From assembly GCA_947570615.1 (NCBI GenBank), contig CANOVJ010000021.1:1-54013 (forward strand): DNA of 54,013 bases, read 5' to 3'. Of this stretch, positions 50,859 through 54,013 are shown one piece after another. The position numbers and the translations under genes are program-made. The notes under the pieces are model-generated. The model made no database searches. It was not told the DNA's origin and was given only the letters and a program-made list of their open reading frames with translations. How positions within the stretch are numbered: position 1 is the first letter of the stretch; each line of letters opens with the position of its first letter. The DNA is from an uncultured Lachnospiraceae bacterium. GTDB taxonomy: Bacteria; Bacillota; Clostridia; Lachnospirales; Lachnospiraceae.

Positions 50859-50885
50859 GCCCTCTCTGTTAAAATATTTGATTCT

Positions 50886-50929
50886 TTCTGTGACAATATC
50901 ACAGAACCGTCCTGAAAATCTGCTATAAT
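50886..50929 (+). promoter_or_regulatory. CRP-type operator and promoter of the CoA-disulfide reductase gene
   Basis: Arms TTCTGTGA (50886-50893) and TCACAGAA (50899-50906) form a perfect 8-bp palindrome with 5-base centre. TATAAT is at 50924-50929 and there is no good -35. The operator centre (50896) lies about 41 bases before the expected start (about 50937), the class II activation position of CRP/FNR proteins. Confidence 0.85.
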
Positions 50930-51007
50930 AACCGGTAAATCAATGTGTATTCCAAATCGGATTAACATGAACCTGTGCCGCCTTAAGGCGGTCGAAAGGA
51001 GATTTAT

Positions 51008-52699
51008 ATGAAAGTGATCATTGTAGGCGGCGTTGCCGGAGGAGCCAGCGCTGCGGCCCGGATCCGCAGGCTGGATGAGGAGGCGGAAATTCTTGTGTTC
51101 GAGCGCTCGGGCCATGTGTCCTATGCCAACTGCGGCCTTCCCTATTACATCGGCGGCGTCATCCAGGATCCCGGGGAGCTGACCCTGCAGACGCCGGAGA
51201 GCTTCTTTTCCCGGTTCCGGATCGTCATGAAGGTGCATCACGAGGTAACCGCCATTCATCCCGGGAAAAAGACGGTTTCCGTGAAAAATCTGGAAAGTGG
51301 ACAGGAATTTGAGGAGCGCTACGATAAGCTTCTGCTCTCCCCCGGCGCCAGGCCCACACAGCCCAGGCTTCCGGGCTCCGGCATCGATAAGCTCTTCACC
51401 CTGCGCACAGTGGAGGATACGCTGCGCATCAGGGAATACATTGAGAAAAACCATCCCGGATCCGCCGTCCTGGCAGGAGGCGGCTTTATCGGCCTGGAGC
51501 TTGCTGAAAATCTGCGCAGCCTGGGCATGGAGGTCACCATCGTCCAGCGCCCCAGGCAGCTTATGAATCCCTTTGACCCCGATATGGCCTCCTTCCTCCA
51601 CAGCGAGGTTCGCAGGCACGGAGTGAAGCTGGCTCTGGGCCATACGGTGGAGGGCTTCGCGGAAAAGGACGGCGGCGTGGATGTGCTCTTAAAAGACGAA
51701 GCTCCCCTTCACGCCGATCTGGTGATCCTGGCCATCGGCGTCACTCCGGATTCCCATCTGGCGCTTAAGGCCGGACTTGAAACCGGAATCCGGGGCAGTA
51801 TCCTTGTAAATGACCGGATGGAGACCTCCGTGAAGGATATTTACGCGGTGGGGGACGCCGTCCAGGTCAGGCATTATGTCACGGGAGAGGATGCCCTGAT
51901 CTCACTGGCAGGCCCGGCAAACCGTCAGGGGCGGATCGCCGCCGACAACATATGCGGCGGGGACAGCCGTTATCCCGGCTCCCAGGCAAGCTCCGTGATT
52001 AAGGTCTTTTCACTCACCGCCGCGGTCACCGGGATCAACGAGACGACGGCCAGAAAAGCCGGTATCGACGCCGACAGGGTCGTTCTCTCCCCCATGAGCC
52101 ATGCAGGCTATTTCCCCGGCGGCAGGGTCATGACCATGAAGGTGGTATTTGAAAGGAAAACCTTCCGTCTGCTGGGCGCGCAGATCATCGGCTATGAGGG
52201 CGTTGACAAGCGCATCGACGTGCTTGCAACCGCCATCCACGCCCATCTGCCGGCCACAGAGCTGGCAGAGCTGGATCTGGCCTACGCGCCCCCCTATTCC
52301 TCCGCAAAGGATCCGGTGAACATGGCGGGATTCATGATTGAGAATATTTCCAGGGGGATTCTGAAGCAGTTTCATATGGAGGATCTGGCCGGCCCTGTCA
52401 GGGACGGCAGCGTAACTCTGCTTGACGTGCGGACCGCGGAGGAATACGCCGGCGGACATGTGGAGGGCTTTATGAACATTCCCGTGGATGAGCTGCGGGA
52501 GCGGATTTCAGAAATCGCGCCCGGCAAGCCGGTCTATGTGATGTGTCAGAGCGGTCTGCGCAGTTATATCGCCGCCCGGATTCTCGCGGGATACGGATTC
52601 GACTGCCATAACTTCTCCGGCGGCTTCCGGTTTTATGATTCCGTGGTCAACGACCGGCGGATGATCGAGACAGCCTTTGCCTGCGGAATGGACCGGTAG
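51008..52699 (+). CDS. cdr: CoA-disulfide reductase fused to rhodanese
   Basis: 563 residues. Residues 1-450 are a pyridine nucleotide-disulfide oxidoreductase: FAD site VIIVGGVAGGASAAARIRR (3-21), redox-active Cys42 in YANCGLPYY, NAD(P) site AVLAGGGFIGLELAENLRSLG and YAVGDAV. Residues 465-563 are a rhodanese domain with active Cys513 in VMCQSGLRS. CoADR-rhodanese fusions reduce CoA disulfide or CoA persulfide and polysulfide with NAD(P)H. AAAGGAG lies before the ATG. It is convergent with the Crp/Fnr gene that probably regulates it. Confidence 0.93.
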   Translation: MKVIIVGGVAGGASAAARIRRLDEEAEILVFERSGHVSYANCGLPYYIGGVIQDPGELTLQTPESFFSRFRIVMKVHHEVTAIHPGKKTVSVKNLESGQEFEERYDKLLLSPGARPTQPRLPGSGIDKLFTLRTVEDTLRIREYIEKNHPGSAVLAGGGFIGLELAENLRSLGMEVTIVQRPRQLMNPFDPDMASFLHSEVRRHGVKLALGHTVEGFAEKDGGVDVLLKDEAPLHADLVILAIGVTPDSHLALKAGLETGIRGSILVNDRMETSVKDIYAVGDAVQVRHYVTGEDALISLAGPANRQGRIAADNICGGDSRYPGSQASSVIKVFSLTAAVTGINETTARKAGIDADRVVLSPMSHAGYFPGGRVMTMKVVFERKTFRLLGAQIIGYEGVDKRIDVLATAIHAHLPATELAELDLAYAPPYSSAKDPVNMAGFMIENISRGILKQFHMEDLAGPVRDGSVTLLDVRTAEEYAGGHVEGFMNIPVDELRERISEIAPGKPVYVMCQSGLRSYIAARILAGYGFDCHNFSGGFRFYDSVVNDRRMIETAFACGMDR

Positions 52700-52714
52700 G
52701 GGGAATTCCTTCTC

Positions 52715-53374
52715 TCACCCGTCACAGATCCGTCTCAGCCCCGCCTCATCCACAATCTCCACCCGGCCACGGCCGGAGCGCACCAGATTTTCACTCTGGA
52801 AATACTTAAGCATCCTGGTGACCACCTCCCGGGCCGTCCCCAGATGGTTCGCGATGGTCTCGTGGGTGAGGTGCAGGGCTGATTCTCCCTCCAGCGCGGA
52901 CTCCTCCAGAAGGAAGGCGGCCAGCCGCCTGTCAAAGCTTTTCCACATGATCTGCTCCACGAGCCACATCACCTCGGAGAAACGCTCCGCCATCACCTCG
53001 CCGGTGTAGTTGGAAAGAGGCGCGGACTCCTCCATGATCTGTTTATAGACCTGTGCGGGAATCATCCACAGATCCGTGTCCTTTTCCGCCTCCACCGTCA
53101 CTTCGAACTGGATGCTGCGCATGATGCAGGAGGCGGAAAACAGGCACAGATCCCTGTCAAAGAGCCGGTAGATGGTGATCTCCCGCCCCTCCTCAGAGAG
53201 AATATACGCCCGAAGCTGTCCCCTTTTTACCAGAAGAAGACCCGTACAGTCCGGGGACGCACCGTGCAGGAGCGTCCCCTTTTTTACCTGACGGCTGACC
53301 AGACTGGCCAGGATTCTGTTCTGCTGTGCGCTCTCCAGCCTGCCCCATACGGGAAAATATTCTGAAAATTCCAT
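52715..53374 (-). CDS. Crp/Fnr-family transcriptional regulator
   Basis: 219 residues. Cyclic-nucleotide-like sensor domain (about 15-120) and C-terminal helix-turn-helix (about 165-205). The recognition helix has AREVVTRML: Arg182, Glu183 and Arg187 match the CRP pattern RExxxR that reads TGTGA, the half-site found upstream of the neighbouring CoA-disulfide reductase gene. Cys77 and Cys83 in DLCLFSASCIM lie in the sensor domain; the cAMP-binding signature is not clear. ATG 53374 has AGGAGG upstream. A role as a sulfur or redox sensor is an inference. Confidence 0.9.
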   Translation of the reverse strand: MEFSEYFPVWGRLESAQQNRILASLVSRQVKKGTLLHGASPDCTGLLLVKRGQLRAYILSEEGREITIYRLFDRDLCLFSASCIMRSIQFEVTVEAEKDTDLWMIPAQVYKQIMEESAPLSNYTGEVMAERFSEVMWLVEQIMWKSFDRRLAAFLLEESALEGESALHLTHETIANHLGTAREVVTRMLKYFQSENLVRSGRGRVEIVDEAGLRRICDG

Positions 53375-53418
53375 ACAAACCGACCTCCTGCAGCGCCGAT
53401 GCGCCATCTTCTGATACA

Positions 53419-53447
53419 AGTATAACGGCTGCTTCGTATTTTTGCAA
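53419..53447 (-). promoter_or_regulatory. Promoter of the Crp/Fnr regulator gene
   Basis: On the minus strand TTGCAA (53447-53442), 17 bases and TATACT (53424-53419), about 45 bases before the start codon. No TGTGA-type palindrome is seen here, so autoregulation is not evident. Confidence 0.75.
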
Positions 53448-53529
53448 CAAGTCCATACTTCCGCGCTCCCGCAGTCGTGATACAATGGGCAAATCGAAAA
53501 CCATGACGCACTTGCAGTCTCTCAGTTTT

Positions 53530-53838
53530 TCAGCCCTCCTGCCCGTAATACCGGGCCTGGGCCTCCCACAGCTCCCGGTAGAGGCCTTCCTGCTCCCTGA
53601 GCTGCTCATGGCTTCCCCGCTGGACCACCCGGCCCTGGTCGAACACCAGAATATCCTTGCAGAACCGGCAGGAAGCCAGCCTGTGGGAGATGTAAAGGGC
53701 GGTCTTATTACAATAAGCCTCCTCGCGGCGTCTGCTGCCCACCATCTTATCAAAGCCCGCGAACACCTCGCACTCCGCTTTCGGATCCAGGGCCGCCGTG
53801 GGCTCATCAATAAAGTATAGCCCCGCCCCCGCAACTCT
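53530..53838 (-). pseudogene. C-terminal fragment of an ABC exporter ATPase
   Basis: About 102 residues remain: GLYFIDEPTAALDPKAE (Walker B and D-loop), ALYISHRLASCRF (H-loop) and the C-terminus ending RELWEAQARYYGQEG. This is the end of a fused membrane-ATPase (MsbA/LmrA-type) exporter. Upstream, an in-frame TAG at 53841-53839 and unrelated sequence follow, so Walker A, the signature motif and the membrane domain are missing. The gene has been cut by an insertion or rearrangement at about 53832-53841, or the contig is misjoined there. Confidence 0.85.
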
Positions 53839-54013
53839 CTAAAATGGCAGTTTGAACGGTATGTAAAACTGTGTTTTGTGTTCTTTCTTTCAAATTCGCC
53901 ATCGAAAAAAGCATGACCACCGCCATGCCTTTTTTCTTCACAGATATGTCATCTTACCTTCCTGCCTGCAGTCTATCCTCCCAGGCTATGTACCATCTCT
54001 CCCTTCCACCCCC
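53839..54013. other. Unidentified sequence replacing the 5' part of the ABC gene
   Basis: 175 bases with a composition unlike the neighbour: an AT-rich start (AAAATGGCAGTTTGAACGG) and then a pyrimidine-rich end. No gene is seen. It may be the end of an insertion sequence or other repeat that continues beyond the window. Confidence 0.5.
53904..53936 (+). terminator. Terminator-like hairpin near the right end
   Basis: GAAAAAAGCATG (53904-53915) and CATGCCTTTTTTC (53924-53936) pair with one bulge and end in a T-run; the A-run on the other side makes it possibly bidirectional. It may mark the edge of the inserted element. Confidence 0.55.

Noticed and set aside
53700-53716. TTATTACAATAAGCC motif also seen before the repeat at 42792, as another repeat copy
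   Set aside because: Here it codes for conserved ABC residues (YCNKTA) and the hairpin does not follow.
53193-53834. 213-residue minus-strand frame at the right end
   Set aside because: It overlaps the ABC fragment and the Crp regulator in a different frame; the ABC motifs are in the other frame.

Overview
The window reads as a chromosomal stretch of a spore-forming member of the Clostridia, most likely Lachnospiraceae. The evidence is the gene order recA-recX-rny, rimO-pgsA-cinA and yicC-remA-gmk-rpoZ, the presence of spoIIM, a Spo0A-type DNA-binding protein and small spore coat proteins, a type II fatty-acid operon using FabK, and by-eye GC-rich codon use. I do not name a genus. Nearly all genes lie on the minus strand; plus-strand genes are the DAHP synthase, rqcH, a TetR regulator and a CoA-disulfide reductase.

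Region 1 (1-3469) is one end of an integrative element carrying parA, parB, a small gene and a DUF6017 replication-type protein. It abuts and enters the 3' end of rlmD (rumA), whose last 105 residues appear to be supplied by the element. Region 2 (5250-15990) holds two small unknown genes and a fatty-acid synthesis operon: acpP-fabK-fabD-fabG-fabF-fabZ-accDA(fused)-fabH-fabT. Its consensus promoter is followed by three evenly spaced FabT-type palindromes. Upstream sit a phosphopantetheinyl transferase gene and hisS. Region 3 (16082-20974) holds the DAHP synthase, xerD, spoIIM with a sigma-E-like promoter, a Nudix hydrolase and an aminotransferase. Region 4 (21173-32862) is conserved housekeeping: rny, recX, recA with two LexA boxes, an anchored unknown protein, pncC, pgsA, rimO, rpoZ, gmk, remA, yicC and the divergent rqcH.

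Region 5 (32879-37757) is an ABC transporter with its own two-component system. Region 6 (37909-44019) has two spore coat proteins, a SpoVB-like flippase, glgA, an internally deleted MATE gene with a divergent TetR regulator, and a stand-alone Spo0A DNA-binding-domain protein. Region 7 (44128-50727) is accessory: a YitT protein, S66 peptidase, GH29 fucosidase, ClC channel, aldo/keto reductase and a nucleotidyltransferase-like protein. Region 8 (50838-53838) has a CoA-disulfide reductase/rhodanese behind a CRP-type operator, convergent with a Crp/Fnr regulator, and then an ABC transporter fragment cut off about 175 bases before the window end.

The most unusual feature is a family of at least fifteen dispersed 23-base hairpins. 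They occur singly or in short arrays with a 39-base period and a conserved 16-base linker, and paired positions covary between copies. One copy has been read into the N-terminus of rlmD.
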